DNA of 64,000 nucleotides from contig CP063166.1 in the NCBI GenBank assembly GCA_016806145.1, forward strand, positions 2,108,001 through 2,172,000, read 5' to 3'. The notes under the pieces are model-generated. The model worked only from the letters and a program-made list of their open reading frames with translations, ran no database searches and had not been told where the DNA came from. A program made the position numbers and the translations under genes. Below, piece by piece: positions 9,489 to 19,662 of this stretch. The first letter of the stretch is position 1; every line of letters starts with the position of its first letter. This DNA is from Variovorax paradoxus. GTDB taxonomy: Bacteria > Pseudomonadota > Gammaproteobacteria > Burkholderiales > Burkholderiaceae_C.

Positions 9489-9602
9489 CTCCCTCCCCCG
9501 CTGGGGGGAGGGTCGGGGTGGGGGCACCGGGCGGTCGAAACGGCCTCGGCGCTGCCACCGCTGCGTGCCCCCATCCCGGCCTTCCCCCAGAGGGGGAAGG
9601 GG
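9489..9602. repeat. Long G/C-rich inverted repeat between convergent genes
   Basis: The left arm runs from CTCCCTCCCCC to GGGTGGGGGCA and the right arm from TGCCCCCATCCC to GGGGGAAGGGG; the arms complement each other over roughly 38 bases with a few mismatches, and each arm carries its own small CCCC/GGGG hairpin. It sits between the stops of the NTF2-like gene and the convergent AcoR-like gene and could terminate both. A dispersed intergenic repeat is more likely than a mobile element, as no coding capacity is present. Confidence 0.65.
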
Positions 9603-9613
9603 CAAGACCCAAT

Positions 9614-10759
9614 TCAGTCGGCGCCGCCGCTCCCTCGGCCGCGCCAGAGCTTGCGGTAGACCGTGGCGCGGCTGATGCCCAGCGCGCGCGCCGCCTCGGC
9701 CACGTTGCCTCGGGCATCGGCCACGGCCTTGCGGATCAGCGCGGTTTCCACGTCGCGCAGCCGCGGGCGGGCCTCGGGCGCGGCGGCACTGGCACGGCTG
9801 CCGTCGCCGCGCTGGGGCCGCACCTGCACCCGCAGGCCCGACCACAGCGGCACCTCGAGCACCGCGTCGCCGCGCCGCGCGGCATCGAACAGCATGTCGA
9901 GCGGCAGCGCGAACAGGTCATTGCAATGCAGGCCGCTCTGGCTGCGCGCCAGCGGCTGATGCAGCATTTGCCGCGCCGCAGCATTGGCGCCCGTGACGTT
10001 GCCGCCGCCGTCGATGCACAGCAGGCCCTCGGCCGCCTCGCTGGTGGGGCAGCCGGGCCAGGCCAGGCGCAGCAGCATCTCGCAGGGCGCGCGCAGCACC
10101 AGCGCGTTCTCGATGCTGCGCGCCGACAGGGTTGCGAGGTGGCGCAGCTCGGGCCGCTCGGCCACCTGCACCCCGGTCAGGTCGAGCATGCCGATGCAGT
10201 CGCCCTGGGGACCGAACAGCGGCGCGCCGGCGCAGCTGTAGACGCTGGTGTCGTCGAAGAAATGCTCGCCGCCATGCAGCCAGACCGATTCCTGCTCGGC
10301 CAGCGCGGTGCCGATCGCGCTGGTGCCGATGGCGCGTTCCGACAGGTCGACGCCGATGCGTGCGATGTTGCGCGCGTAGCGGCTGGCGTCGTCGGTGCCG
10401 TCGGGCAGCACGCCGACGTCGACCACGATGCCCTCGGCATCGGTCAGCACGGCGAAATAGCGGGTGTCGGCGATGGCGCGCGACAGGCGATCGATCACCG
10501 GACGCGCGGCCGACACCAGCGCGCGGTTGCGTTCCGCCACCGCGCGCTGGGCGCCGCGGCCCACCGGCTCGAAGCTCACGCGCTGCTGCGGCTGCTGGCC
10601 GGCCTCGATGCAGCGCTGCCAGGAGCGGGCGATCCAGGGTTCGATGCGGGTACCGGGCGGGATGCGCAGATCGGCGGCGTCGCCATGGATCAGGGCCTGT
10701 CGGGCCTGGGCGATGGCCAGCGAGCGCTCGGGTGTCGGCAGGGCGTTGGAAGCGAGCAT
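9614..10759 (-). CDS. AcoR-like regulator: GAF-type sensor plus Fis helix-turn-helix, no AAA+ domain
   Basis: A 381-residue protein that begins like AcoR/sigma-54 activators (RIEPWIARSWQRCIEAG), followed by a GAF domain at about 85-215 (YFAVLTDAEGIVVDVG, IGTSAIGTALAEQESVWLHG, CAGAPLFGPQGDCIGMLDLT), a short PAS-like segment (GLLCIDGGGNVTGANAAARQ) and a C-terminal Fis-type HTH (RDVETALIRKAVADARGN then VAEAARALGISRATVYRKLW). The central AAA+ ATPase with its GAFTGA loop, normally about 230 residues, is absent and nothing suggests a frameshift. It therefore should not open sigma-54 complexes itself. It is divergent from the coxSLM operon and is the obvious candidate regulator. The sensed compound is unknown. 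Confidence 0.85.
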   Translation of the reverse strand: MLASNALPTPERSLAIAQARQALIHGDAADLRIPPGTRIEPWIARSWQRCIEAGQQPQQRVSFEPVGRGAQRAVAERNRALVSAARPVIDRLSRAIADTRYFAVLTDAEGIVVDVGVLPDGTDDASRYARNIARIGVDLSERAIGTSAIGTALAEQESVWLHGGEHFFDDTSVYSCAGAPLFGPQGDCIGMLDLTGVQVAERPELRHLATLSARSIENALVLRAPCEMLLRLAWPGCPTSEAAEGLLCIDGGGNVTGANAAARQMLHQPLARSQSGLHCNDLFALPLDMLFDAARRGDAVLEVPLWSGLRVQVRPQRGDGSRASAAAPEARPRLRDVETALIRKAVADARGNVAEAARALGISRATVYRKLWRGRGSGGAD

Positions 10760-10975
10760 CGGTTTGCGGGGCGCGTGGGACGCCCGTTTTTTAGGACCTG
10801 CCGAACGGCAAGCTGTTTCATTTTGAGAATTTCAGGCCCCCGGCGCAAGCGCCGAGGGTTTTGCCTAGGATAGTGCAGGGGGTCGGCATCCAAGATGCCC
10901 TCGGGGCCCGCCCGTGCCGCCACGCGGCAGCGAGGTTCGGGCCTGTCAGCCATCACCCTTCACGGAGACAGCCAC

Positions 10976-11479
10976 ATGCAGGTAGCCCTCAAGGTCAACG
11001 GCCGCTCGGTCACCGTCGACGCGCCACCCAACACCCTTCTCGTGCACGCGATCCGCGAGCACCTCCACCTCACCGGCACCCACGTCGGCTGCGACACCGC
11101 CCAGTGCGGCGCCTGCACCGTCCACGTCGACGGCCGGGCCGTCAAGTCGTGCAACATCCTGGCCGCCCAGGTGGCCGGCGCCGAGATCACCACCATCGAG
11201 GGCGTGGCCCAGCCCGACGGCACCATGCATCCGATGCAGGCCGCGTTCAAGGAATGCCACGGCCTGCAATGCGGCTTCTGCACCCCGGGCATGGTCATGA
11301 GCGCCATCGACCTGTGCACGCACCACCCGAAGTCGAGCGAATCCGAGATCCGCGAGCTGCTCGACGGCAACCTGTGCCGCTGCACCGGCTACCAGAACAT
11401 CGTCAAGGCGGTGCAGATGGGCGGCGAGGCCATGGCCTCGGGCAACCCGGTTCCGGTCAAAGCCACGGCCGCGGCCTGA
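10976..11479 (+). CDS. coxS: Molybdenum hydroxylase small [2Fe-2S] subunit (CoxS family)
   Basis: A 167-residue iron-sulfur subunit that passes electrons between the molybdenum site and FAD. The plant-type cluster motif appears as [16 protein letters not shown] with a later Cys in VKSCN, and the helical second-cluster domain as QCGFCTPGM plus [11 protein letters not shown], so all eight cluster cysteines are present. The start MQVALKVNG follows CGGAGA nine bases upstream; a longer frame from 10895 was not chosen because it adds residues unlike the family. First gene of a coxS-L-M set, the order usual for form II enzymes. Confidence 0.92.
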   Translation: MQVALKVNGRSVTVDAPPNTLLVHAIREHLHLTGTHVGCDTAQCGACTVHVDGRAVKSCNILAAQVAGAEITTIEGVAQPDGTMHPMQAAFKECHGLQCGFCTPGMVMSAIDLCTHHPKSSESEIRELLDGNLCRCTGYQNIVKAVQMGGEAMASGNPVPVKATAAA

Positions 11480-11489
11480 GGAGAGCGAC

Positions 11490-13940
11490 ATGGGTGCCTC
11501 CGACTTCGCGAACCTGCCGCACATCGGCGACGCGCTCCGGCGCAAGGAAGACTACCGGTTCCTGACCGGGGCGGGCAACTACACCGACGACATCACGCTG
11601 GCCAACCAGTCGCACGCGGTGTTCGTCCGTTCTCCGCACGCGCATGCGCGTGTCGTCTCGGTCGACATCGCCGACGCGCTCACGATGCCCGGCGTGGTCG
11701 GCATCTTCAGCGGCAAGGACATCGAGGGCAAGATGGGCGGGCTGCCCTGCGGCTGGCTGATCAACAACCCCGACGGCACGCCGATGAAGGAGCCGATGCA
11801 CCCGATCCTCGCGATCAACAAGGTGCGCTACGTCGGCGACCACGTCGCGATGGTGGTGGCCGAGACGGTCGAGCAGGCGAAGAACGCCGCCGAGGCCGTG
11901 GTGGTCGAGTACGAGGTGCTGCCCGCCCTCGTCGGCGTGGCCGACGCGGCGAAGAAGTCCGGCGGCGTCACGATCCACGACGAGGCGCCCGACAACCAGT
12001 GCTACAAGTGGGCGCTGGGCGACAAGGCGGCGGTCGATGCCGCCTTCGCGGGCGCCGCGCACGTCACGAAGCTCGACCTGGTCAACAACCGGCTGATTCC
12101 CAACCCGATCGAGCCGCGCGTGGCCATCGGCAGCTACAGCCGCGGCACCGACGACTACACGCTCTACGTGTCGAACCAGAACCCGCACGTCGAGCGCCTG
12201 CTGATGACGGCCTTCGTGCTGGGCCTGCCCGAGCACAAGGTGCGCGTGATCGCGCCCGACGTGGGCGGCGGCTTCGGCTCGAAGATCTTCCTCTACGCCG
12301 AGGACGTGTGCCTGACCTGGGCCGCCAAGCAACTCAACCGCAACATCAAGTGGACGGCCGAGCGCTCGGAATGCTTCCTGTCGGACGCGCACGGCCGCGA
12401 CCACGTGAGCCATGCCGAGATGGCGATGGACAAGGACGGCAAGTTCCTCGCGATGCGGGTCCACACCGACGCCAACCTCGGCGCCTACCTGTCGACCTTC
12501 TCGACCGCGGTGCCGACCATCCTCTACGCCACCCTGCTCGCGGGCCAGTACACCACGCCGCAGATCTACGTCGAGGTCGATGCCTGGTTCACCAACACGG
12601 CACCGGTCGACGCCTACCGCGGCGCCGGCCGGCCCGAGGCCACCTACCTGCTCGAGCGGCTGGTCTCGCGCTGCGCCTGGGAGATGAACCTGGGCCAGGA
12701 CGAGATCCGCAAGCGCAACTTCATCACCGCCTTCCCGTACCAGACGCCGGTGGCGCTGCAGTACGACACCGGCGACTTCCATGCCTGCATGGACAAGGCG
12801 CGCAAGCTGGCCGAGGTCGAGGGCTATGCCCAGCGCAAGTCGGCCAGCGAGGCGGCCGGCAAGCTGCGCGGCATCGGCTACTCGAGCTACATCGAGGCCT
12901 GCGGCATCGCGCCGTCGAACATCGCGGGCGCGCTCGGCGCGCGCGCGGGCCTGTTCGAGTGCGGCGAGATCCGCGTGCATCCGACCGGCAGCGTGACCGT
13001 GTTCACCGGCTCGCACAGCCATGGCCAGGGCCACGAGACCACCTTCGCGCAGGTGGTGGCGGCGCGCCTGGGCATCGCGGTCGACGCGGTCGACGTGGTG
13101 CACGGCGACACCGGCCGCGTGCCCTTCGGCATGGGCACCTACGGTTCGCGCTCGATCTCGGTCGGCGGCGCGGCCATCATGAAGGCGCTCGACAAGATCG
13201 AGGCCAAGGCCAAGAAGATCGCCGCGCACCTGATGGAGGCGAGCGACGCCGACATCGAGTTCGCCAACGGCGAGTTCACGGTCAAGGGCACCGACAAGAA
13301 GATCCCGTTCGGCCAGGTGGCGCTGACGGCCTACGTGCCGCACAACTACCCGCTCGACAAGCTCGAGCCGGGCCTCAACGAAACCGCCTTCTACGACCCG
13401 ACCAACTTCACCTTCCCGGGCGGCACCTACATCTGCGAGGTCGAGGTCGACCGGCAGACCGGCGAGGTGCGCGTGGACCGCTTCACCGCGGTCGACGACT
13501 TCGGCACGATCATCAATCCGATGATCGTCGAGGGCCAGGTGCATGGCGGACTGGTGCAGGGCATCGGCCAGGCGCTGCTCGAGAACTGCGTCTACGACAA
13601 CGAGACCGGCCAGCTGCTGACCGGCAGCTTCATGGACTACGCCATGCCGCGCGCCGCCGAGTTCCCGCAGTTCAAGCTCGACACCGTCTGCACGCCCTGC
13701 ACCCACAACCCGCTGGGCACCAAGGGCTGCGGCGAGGCGGGCGCGATCGGCTCGCCGCCGGCGGTCATCAACGCCGTGCTCGATGCGCTGGCGCCGCTGG
13801 GCGTGAAGGACTTCGACATGCCGGCCTCGTCGAGCCGCGTCTGGGAAGCGATGCAGAAGGGCAGCGGCAGCGCCGCCAGCGACCCGGTGGCGCCGCAGCC
13901 CGCGCTGGCCGCCAGCACGCAGGGCCGTCCGGCCGCCTGA
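11490..13940 (+). CDS. coxL: Molybdenum hydroxylase large subunit, form II CoxL type
   Basis: An 816-residue molybdopterin-cytosine-dinucleotide subunit. The N-terminal ferredoxin-like hammerhead domain (about 20-140; [18 protein letters not shown]) is followed by the cofactor-binding lobes: [20 protein letters not shown], then AYRGAGR at 375-381, [12 protein letters not shown], and the catalytic Glu749 in [19 protein letters not shown] is the form II/BMS signature; form I CO dehydrogenase carries AYXCSFR with the copper-ligand Cys, which is missing here. Form II enzymes have unproven or varied substrates, so CO oxidation should not be assumed. It starts 11 bases after coxS with GGAG upstream. 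Confidence 0.9.
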   Translation: MGASDFANLPHIGDALRRKEDYRFLTGAGNYTDDITLANQSHAVFVRSPHAHARVVSVDIADALTMPGVVGIFSGKDIEGKMGGLPCGWLINNPDGTPMKEPMHPILAINKVRYVGDHVAMVVAETVEQAKNAAEAVVVEYEVLPALVGVADAAKKSGGVTIHDEAPDNQCYKWALGDKAAVDAAFAGAAHVTKLDLVNNRLIPNPIEPRVAIGSYSRGTDDYTLYVSNQNPHVERLLMTAFVLGLPEHKVRVIAPDVGGGFGSKIFLYAEDVCLTWAAKQLNRNIKWTAERSECFLSDAHGRDHVSHAEMAMDKDGKFLAMRVHTDANLGAYLSTFSTAVPTILYATLLAGQYTTPQIYVEVDAWFTNTAPVDAYRGAGRPEATYLLERLVSRCAWEMNLGQDEIRKRNFITAFPYQTPVALQYDTGDFHACMDKARKLAEVEGYAQRKSASEAAGKLRGIGYSSYIEACGIAPSNIAGALGARAGLFECGEIRVHPTGSVTVFTGSHSHGQGHETTFAQVVAARLGIAVDAVDVVHGDTGRVPFGMGTYGSRSISVGGAAIMKALDKIEAKAKKIAAHLMEASDADIEFANGEFTVKGTDKKIPFGQVALTAYVPHNYPLDKLEPGLNETAFYDPTNFTFPGGTYICEVEVDRQTGEVRVDRFTAVDDFGTIINPMIVEGQVHGGLVQGIGQALLENCVYDNETGQLLTGSFMDYAMPRAAEFPQFKLDTVCTPCTHNPLGTKGCGEAGAIGSPPAVINAVLDALAPLGVKDFDMPASSSRVWEAMQKGSGSAASDPVAPQPALAASTQGRPAA

Positions 13941-13977
13941 CCCACCCCCTCCCTACAAATAAAGAAGGAACCACCCC

Positions 13978-14769
13978 ATGTACGCCTTCACGTTCGAACG
14001 GCCCGCGGCCCTGGCCGACGCCGTCAAGCTGGCCGAAGCCGGCGGCAAGCCCCTGGCGGGCGGCCAGACCCTGCTGGCCTCGATGAAGCTGCGCCTGTCG
14101 GCGCCCGAACAGCTCGTCGACCTCGGCGGCATCAAGGAACTCACCGGCATCCGCAAGGACGGCGACGCCATCGTCATCGCTGCCATGTCGCGCCACCTCG
14201 ACGTGGCCAACAACGCCGAGGTGAAAGCCGCCTTCCCGGCGCTGGCCGACCTGGCCTCGCGCATCGGCGACCGGCAGGTGCGCGCGATGGGCACCCTCGG
14301 CGGCTCGGTGGCCAACAACGATCCGGCCGCCTGCTATCCGAGCGCGGTGCTGGCAACCGGCGCGACCGTGGTCACGAGCAAGCGCGAGATCGCGGCCGAC
14401 GATTTCTTCCAGGGCCTGTTCACCACGGCGCTCGAAGAGGGCGAGCTGATCACCGCGATCCGCTTCCCGATCCCCAAGCGTGCGGTCTACGAGAAGCTGC
14501 GCCAGAAGGCCTCGCATTTCCCGCTGGTCGGCGTGTTCCTCGCGCAGTACGAAAGCGGTGTGCGCGTGGCCATCACCGGCGCGGGCAACGGCGTGTTCCG
14601 GCACGCGGGGCTCGAGGATGCGCTCAACAAGAGCTTCACCGCGGCCGCCGCGGCCGGCGTGAAGATCGACGCCGGCGAGCTCAACACCGACCTGCACGCC
14701 ACGGCGGCCTACCGCGCCAACCTGATCAACGTGCTGACGCAGCGCGCGGTGACGAAGGCGCTGGGCTGA
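13978..14769 (+). CDS. coxM: Molybdenum hydroxylase medium FAD subunit (CoxM family)
   Basis: A 263-residue flavoprotein subunit that receives electrons from CoxS and hands them to a quinone or other acceptor. The FAD motifs are AGGQTLLASMKLR near residue 24 and the MGTLGGSVANNDPAA motif near 105; the C-terminal CO_deh_flav_C domain starts around ALEEGELITAIRFP. Length is close to the family norm of 260-290. It follows coxL after 37 bases with AAGAAGGAA upstream of the ATG. Confidence 0.9.
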   Translation: MYAFTFERPAALADAVKLAEAGGKPLAGGQTLLASMKLRLSAPEQLVDLGGIKELTGIRKDGDAIVIAAMSRHLDVANNAEVKAAFPALADLASRIGDRQVRAMGTLGGSVANNDPAACYPSAVLATGATVVTSKREIAADDFFQGLFTTALEEGELITAIRFPIPKRAVYEKLRQKASHFPLVGVFLAQYESGVRVAITGAGNGVFRHAGLEDALNKSFTAAAAAGVKIDAGELNTDLHATAAYRANLINVLTQRAVTKALG

Positions 14770-14795
14770 TCCAGCAGCCGTCGAACACGGGCTGA

Positions 14796-14906
14796 CCGGA
14801 CGCGAAGAACGCGAAGGTTTCGCGAAGGGCGCAAAAGAACATCCGAAGAAGTTTTTCGGTTTCCCTTTCGCGCCCTTCGCGAAACCTTCGCGTCCTCTGC
14901 GTCCGG
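14796..14906. repeat. Long near-perfect inverted repeat within the cox operon
   Basis: The left arm starts CCGGACGCGAAG and the right arm ends CTCTGCGTCCGG; the shared inner core GCGAAGGTTTCGCGAAGGGC is complementary over its full length. The arms are about 42 bases each, separated by roughly 27 bases that themselves pair (CCGAAGAAG and TTTTTCGG). It fills most of the 185-bp gap between coxM and coxD. Confidence 0.8.
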
Positions 14907-14954
14907 ATGTCCGCTTCCCGGCGTCCTCCCTGCGGCCGTGCATTACCCTAGGCC

Positions 14955-15860
14955 ATGACCTTCGAGACCATCGACTCCCTCACCGACGGCCTGCTGCGCG
15001 CCGGCTACTACGCCGACCGCCGGCTCGCGACCGCCGTGTTCCTCGCGCTGAAGCTGCAGCGTCCGCTGCTGCTCGAGGGCGAGCCCGGCGTGGGCAAGAC
15101 CGAACTCGCGAAGGCGCTGGCCAAGGCGCTGCAGCGCGAGCTGCTGCGGCTGCAGTGCTACGACGGCCTCGAGCAGCGCGAGGCGCTCTACGAATGGAAC
15201 TACGCGGCGCAGCTCTTGCACATGCGCGCGGTCGAGGCCTCGGGCGCGGTGCGCGACGTCGAGGCCGAGGTCTACCAGCCGCACTACCTGATCCGCCGCC
15301 CGCTGCTGCAGGCGCTGCAGGCGCCGGCCCCGGGCGCGGTGCTGCTGATCGACGAGGTCGACCGCGCCGACGAGCCCTTCGAGGCCTTCCTGCTCGAGTA
15401 CCTCGGCGAGTACCAGGTCAGCATTCCCGAGCTCGGCACCATCCGCGCCGAGGTGGCGCCGGTCACCATCCTCACGAGCAACCGCACGCGCGAACTCAAC
15501 GACGCCGTGAAGCGGCGCTGCCTCTACCACTGGCTCGACTATCCCGAGCGCGAACGCGAACTGGCCATCGTGCGCGCCCAGGTGCCGGGCGTGGGCGAGA
15601 AGCTGTCGGCGCAGGTGGCCGACTTCGCCGCCCGCCTGCGCAGCGCGCCCTTCGTCAACGCCTTCCAGCGCGCGCCCGGCATTGCCGAGAGCGTGGAGTG
15701 GGCGCGCGCGCTGATCGCGCTCGACACGGTCGAGCTCGATCCCGAGGTGGTGTCCGACACCGCCGGCATCCTGTTCAAGCAGCGCGACGACGTGGCGGCG
15801 CTGACGCGCGAGCTGGCGAGCGAGCTGCTGAAGCCGGAACCGGAGCAGGCCGGCGCGTGA
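14955..15860 (+). CDS. coxD: MoxR-family AAA+ ATPase (CoxD-like)
   Basis: A 301-residue AAA+ ATPase. Walker A is GEPGVGKTE near residue 41, Walker B is VLLIDEVDRADEPF, sensor 1 lies in VTILTSNRTREL, and the MoxR pattern LPARxxFL-like region is seen as FLLEYLGEYQVSIPELG. In carboxidotrophs CoxD helps build the [CuSMoO2] centre, working with the VWA protein CoxE. Here the partner CoxE-like gene follows after 12 bases. A form II enzyme lacks the copper-binding Cys, so the substrate of this maturase pair here may be the molybdenum site or enzyme assembly in general. Confidence 0.85.
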   Translation: MTFETIDSLTDGLLRAGYYADRRLATAVFLALKLQRPLLLEGEPGVGKTELAKALAKALQRELLRLQCYDGLEQREALYEWNYAAQLLHMRAVEASGAVRDVEAEVYQPHYLIRRPLLQALQAPAPGAVLLIDEVDRADEPFEAFLLEYLGEYQVSIPELGTIRAEVAPVTILTSNRTRELNDAVKRRCLYHWLDYPERERELAIVRAQVPGVGEKLSAQVADFAARLRSAPFVNAFQRAPGIAESVEWARALIALDTVELDPEVVSDTAGILFKQRDDVAALTRELASELLKPEPEQAGA

Positions 15861-15872
15861 GATGAGGCCGCG

Positions 15873-17075
15873 ATGCAGCAACTAGGCGACGCCCGCACCG
15901 GCAAGCTGGCCGGCAACATCGCCGCCTTCGGCCGGGCGCTGCGTCGCGCGGGCGTGCGCACCGACGCCGCGCGCATCGCGCTGGCCGAGGAGGCCGCCAC
16001 GCTGGTCGGCGTGGAGCGCAGGATCGACCTGAGCGCCGCGCTCGAGGCCGTGATGGTCAGCCGTGAGCAGGACCGGCTGGTGTTCCGCGAACTGTTCGAC
16101 GCCTGGTTCCGCGACCCCGAGCTCGCCAACAAGCTGCTCGCGCAGATGCTGCCGAGCGCCGAGGGCAAGGCCGAGCCCTCGAAGCGCCGGCCGCGCGTGC
16201 GCGAGGCGCTGGCCGCGCCGCGCGATCCGCACAAGCCGCCACTGGCCGCCTTGCCCGACAAGGAAGTCGAGTTCGACGCCGCCATAACCGCGAGCGACCG
16301 CCAGCGGCTTCACCATGCCGACTTCAATGCGCTGGGCGCGGCCGAGTACCGGCTGGTCGAGCGGCTCGCGCGCGACATCTCGCTGCCCGTGCCGCGGCTG
16401 CCGACGCGGCGCCTGCGCCCGGCCGGCGAGAGCGGCCGCCATGCGCGCATGCACTGGCCCGGCGTGCTGCACGAGGCGGCGCGCACCGGCGGCGAGATGC
16501 TGCGGCTGCCGCGGCTGGCGCGGCGCGAACAGCCGCTGCCGCTCTTGGTGCTGGTCGACGTGTCGGGCTCGATGGAGCGCTATGCGCGGCTGCTGCTGGC
16601 CTTCCTGCACGCGGCCACGCGGCGCGCGGGTCGGCGCGACGTGTTCGCCTTCGGCACCGGGCTGACCGACCTCACGCCGGCCTTCCGGCTGGCCGACACC
16701 GACGACATGCTGGCCACGGCCAGCCTCGCCATCGACGATTTCGCGGGCGGCACGCGGCTCGGCAGCTCGCTGGCCGAGCTGCGCCAGCGCCATGCGCGCC
16801 GGCTGACCGGCCGCCGCACGCTGGTGCTGGTCATCAGCGACGGGCTCGACACCGGCGAGCCGGCCCAGCTCGCGCAGGAACTGCAGTGGCTCAAGCGCCA
16901 TTCGCGCCGGCTGCTGTGGCTCAACCCGCTGCTGCGCTTCGAGGGCTACGCCCCTTTGGCGCGTGGGGCCGGCGTGCTGCACCGCCATGCGGACGCGATG
17001 CTCGCGGTTCACAATCTCAGCGCGCTCGAACAGCTGGCCGCGAGTCTCGCGGCGCTGATGCGGTCGGGGCGCTAG
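15873..17075 (+). CDS. coxE: VWA-domain maturation protein (CoxE-like)
   Basis: A 400-residue protein with a C-terminal von Willebrand factor A domain from about residue 220. The MIDAS metal site appears as LVDVSGSMERYARLLLAF (DxSxS), with FAGGTRLGSSLAEL supplying the Thr and VISDGLDTGEP the late Asp. The N-terminal helical part has RAGVRTDAARIALAEEAAT and an Arg/Pro-rich linker. MoxR ATPases and VWA proteins act as pairs in metalloenzyme maturation; gene adjacency to coxD supports this. No membrane segment is seen, so it is probably cytoplasmic and membrane-associated only through partners. Confidence 0.83.
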   Translation: MQQLGDARTGKLAGNIAAFGRALRRAGVRTDAARIALAEEAATLVGVERRIDLSAALEAVMVSREQDRLVFRELFDAWFRDPELANKLLAQMLPSAEGKAEPSKRRPRVREALAAPRDPHKPPLAALPDKEVEFDAAITASDRQRLHHADFNALGAAEYRLVERLARDISLPVPRLPTRRLRPAGESGRHARMHWPGVLHEAARTGGEMLRLPRLARREQPLPLLVLVDVSGSMERYARLLLAFLHAATRRAGRRDVFAFGTGLTDLTPAFRLADTDDMLATASLAIDDFAGGTRLGSSLAELRQRHARRLTGRRTLVLVISDGLDTGEPAQLAQELQWLKRHSRRLLWLNPLLRFEGYAPLARGAGVLHRHADAMLAVHNLSALEQLAASLAALMRSGR

Positions 17076-17123
17076 CGTTCTCCCGGCCGCGACGCGACAG
17101 GATCACAAGAAGGAAAGACCACC

Positions 17124-17795
17124 ATGGAAATGCTCGGTAACCGCCGGCTCGCCATCACCCAGCAGCAGGCCTGGGAGGCGCTCAACGACCCGGAAACGCT
17201 CAAGAAGTGCATTCCCGGCTGCGACAAGTTCGAGCTGACGGGCGAGAACACCTACAGCGTGGGCCTCGCGGTCAAGATCGGCCCGGTGTCGGCCAAGTTC
17301 AGCGGCAAGGTGATGCTCTCGGACATCGTCGCGCCCGACGGCTACAAGCTCAGCTTCGAAGGGCAGGGCGGCGTGGCCGGCTTCGCCAAGGGCTCGTCGA
17401 GCGTGACCTTGCGGCCGCTGGCCGATGCCGCGCCGGCGGCGGCGCCCGCGGACGCCCCGGTGGCCGAGGGCGCGGAGAGCGCGCCCGCCGCCGCCCCGGT
17501 CGGCTGCGAGCTCGACTACACCGTGCAGGCCCAGGTCGGCGGCAAGATCGCCCAGCTCGGCCAGCGCCTGATCGACGGCGCGGCCAAGTCCACGGCCGAC
17601 GATTTCTTCAAGCGCTTCGAAGCCGAAATGCAAAGCCGCTACGGCCCGCCGCCGGCGGCAGCGCCCGAGAATGCGGAGGCGCAGGCCGAGAAGACCGGCG
17701 CGGTGGCCGGCTTCATGAAGAAGATCGGCCTCGGCAAGAAATCGGACAAGGACGCCGAGCCCGGCACGGGCGGCGATTCCTCCAGCGGCGGCTGA
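17124..17795 (+). CDS. coxG: CoxG/SRPBCC-family carbon monoxide dehydrogenase accessory protein
   Basis: A 223-residue protein. Residues 1-160 form the SRPBCC (START-like) domain: MLGNRRLAITQQQAWEALND, TLKKCIPGCDKFE, GPVSAKFSGKVMLSDI and the long C-terminal helix around GKIAQLGQRLIDGAAK. An Ala/Pro insertion (about 105-130) and a charged, low-complexity tail ending GTGGDSSSGG follow. CoxG is reported to recruit CO dehydrogenase to the membrane; a KKIGLGKKSDK basic stretch near the C terminus may serve that here. It stands 48 bases after coxE and 38 before the XdhC-like gene. Confidence 0.85.
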   Translation: MEMLGNRRLAITQQQAWEALNDPETLKKCIPGCDKFELTGENTYSVGLAVKIGPVSAKFSGKVMLSDIVAPDGYKLSFEGQGGVAGFAKGSSSVTLRPLADAAPAAAPADAPVAEGAESAPAAAPVGCELDYTVQAQVGGKIAQLGQRLIDGAAKSTADDFFKRFEAEMQSRYGPPPAAAPENAEAQAEKTGAVAGFMKKIGLGKKSDKDAEPGTGGDSSSGG

Positions 17796-17833
17796 GGCGG
17801 CCGCAGGATCCGGCTCCCAGGAAAGAAGACGCG

Positions 17834-18850
17834 ATGGAAAACCTCGACGTGATGGTGCTGCGCACGCTGCGCGACTGGCGGCGTGCCGGCAAGCGCGCGC
17901 TGCTGACCACGGTGGTGCGCACCTGGGGCTCGTCGCCGCGGCCCGTGGGCTCGATCATGGCGCTGGCCGAGGACGGCGCGGTGGTCGGGTCGGTCTCGGG
18001 CGGCTGCATCGAGGACGACCTGATCGCGCGCTACAGCCATGCCCACGGCCAGGCCGAGGAGGTGCCGCTGGGCGCGCCGCCCGCGCTGGTGAAGTACGGC
18101 ATCACGGCCGACGAGGCGCATCGCTTCGGCCTGCCCTGCGGCGGCACGCTCGAGCTGCTGCTCGAGTACGCGCCCGACGCGGGGGCGCTCGACACGCTGG
18201 TGTCGCAGCTCGAGCAGGGCCGGCTGATGCGGCGCACCGTCGAGCTGGCCACGGGCGTGGTGCGGCTCGAGGAGGCCAAGGCGCCCGACGAACTCACGGT
18301 CAACGACACCGAACTCGCCAACACCTTCGGCCCCGAGTACCGCATGCTGCTGATCGGCGCCGGCCAGCTCGCCGAGTACCTCGCGACTATGGCCAAGTTC
18401 AGCGGCTTCGCGGTCACGCTGTGCGATCCGCGCGCCGAGTACCGCACCGCCTGGTCGCTGCCCGGCGTGCAGATCACCACCGAGATGCCCGACGACGCGG
18501 TGCTGGCCTTCCGGCCCGACCGCCGCAGCTGCGTGGTGGCGCTCACGCACGACCCCAAGCTCGACGACCTCGCGCTGCTCGAGGCGCTGCAGAGCGACGC
18601 CTTCTACGTCGGCGCCATCGGTTCGCGCCGCAATGCCGACGCGCGGCGCGACCGCATGATCGAGCACTTCGACCAGACCGCCGAATCGCTGGCGCGGCTG
18701 CGCGGGCCGATCGGCATCTACATCGGCAGCAAGACGCCGCCCGAGATCGCGGTCAGCGTGATGGCGGAAATTCTCGCGGTGAAGAACGCCGTGCCGTTGC
18801 CGCGCGAGATGGAAGTGGCGCGCGCCAAGGAACGGCTGCTGCCGGCCTGA
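17834..18850 (+). CDS. XdhC/CoxF-family molybdenum cofactor maturation protein
   Basis: A 338-residue protein. The N-terminal XdhC_CoxI domain (about 10-80) reads RTLRDWRRAGKRALLTTVVR, TWGSSPRPVGSIMAL and VSGGCIEDDLI; the C-terminal Rossmann domain (about 165-310) contains LLIGAGQLAEYLATMAKFSG and FYVGAIGSRRNADARR. XdhC binds molybdenum cofactor and promotes its sulfuration before insertion into molybdenum hydroxylases. As the last gene of the set it supplies the maturation step for CoxL. Start ATG follows AGGAAAGAAG. The downstream gene is on the other strand and converges with an 11-bp gap. Confidence 0.87.
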   Translation: MENLDVMVLRTLRDWRRAGKRALLTTVVRTWGSSPRPVGSIMALAEDGAVVGSVSGGCIEDDLIARYSHAHGQAEEVPLGAPPALVKYGITADEAHRFGLPCGGTLELLLEYAPDAGALDTLVSQLEQGRLMRRTVELATGVVRLEEAKAPDELTVNDTELANTFGPEYRMLLIGAGQLAEYLATMAKFSGFAVTLCDPRAEYRTAWSLPGVQITTEMPDDAVLAFRPDRRSCVVALTHDPKLDDLALLEALQSDAFYVGAIGSRRNADARRDRMIEHFDQTAESLARLRGPIGIYIGSKTPPEIAVSVMAEILAVKNAVPLPREMEVARAKERLLPA

Positions 18851-18861
18851 GCCGCAGGGGT

Positions 18862-19658
<797 letters not shown>

Positions 19659-19662
<4 letters not shown>

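Noticed and set aside
11457..13706. Long open frame on the minus strand opposite coxL
   Set aside because: Its translation is Arg/His/Val-rich without motifs and is the expected antisense shadow of high-G+C codons; coxL is unmistakable.
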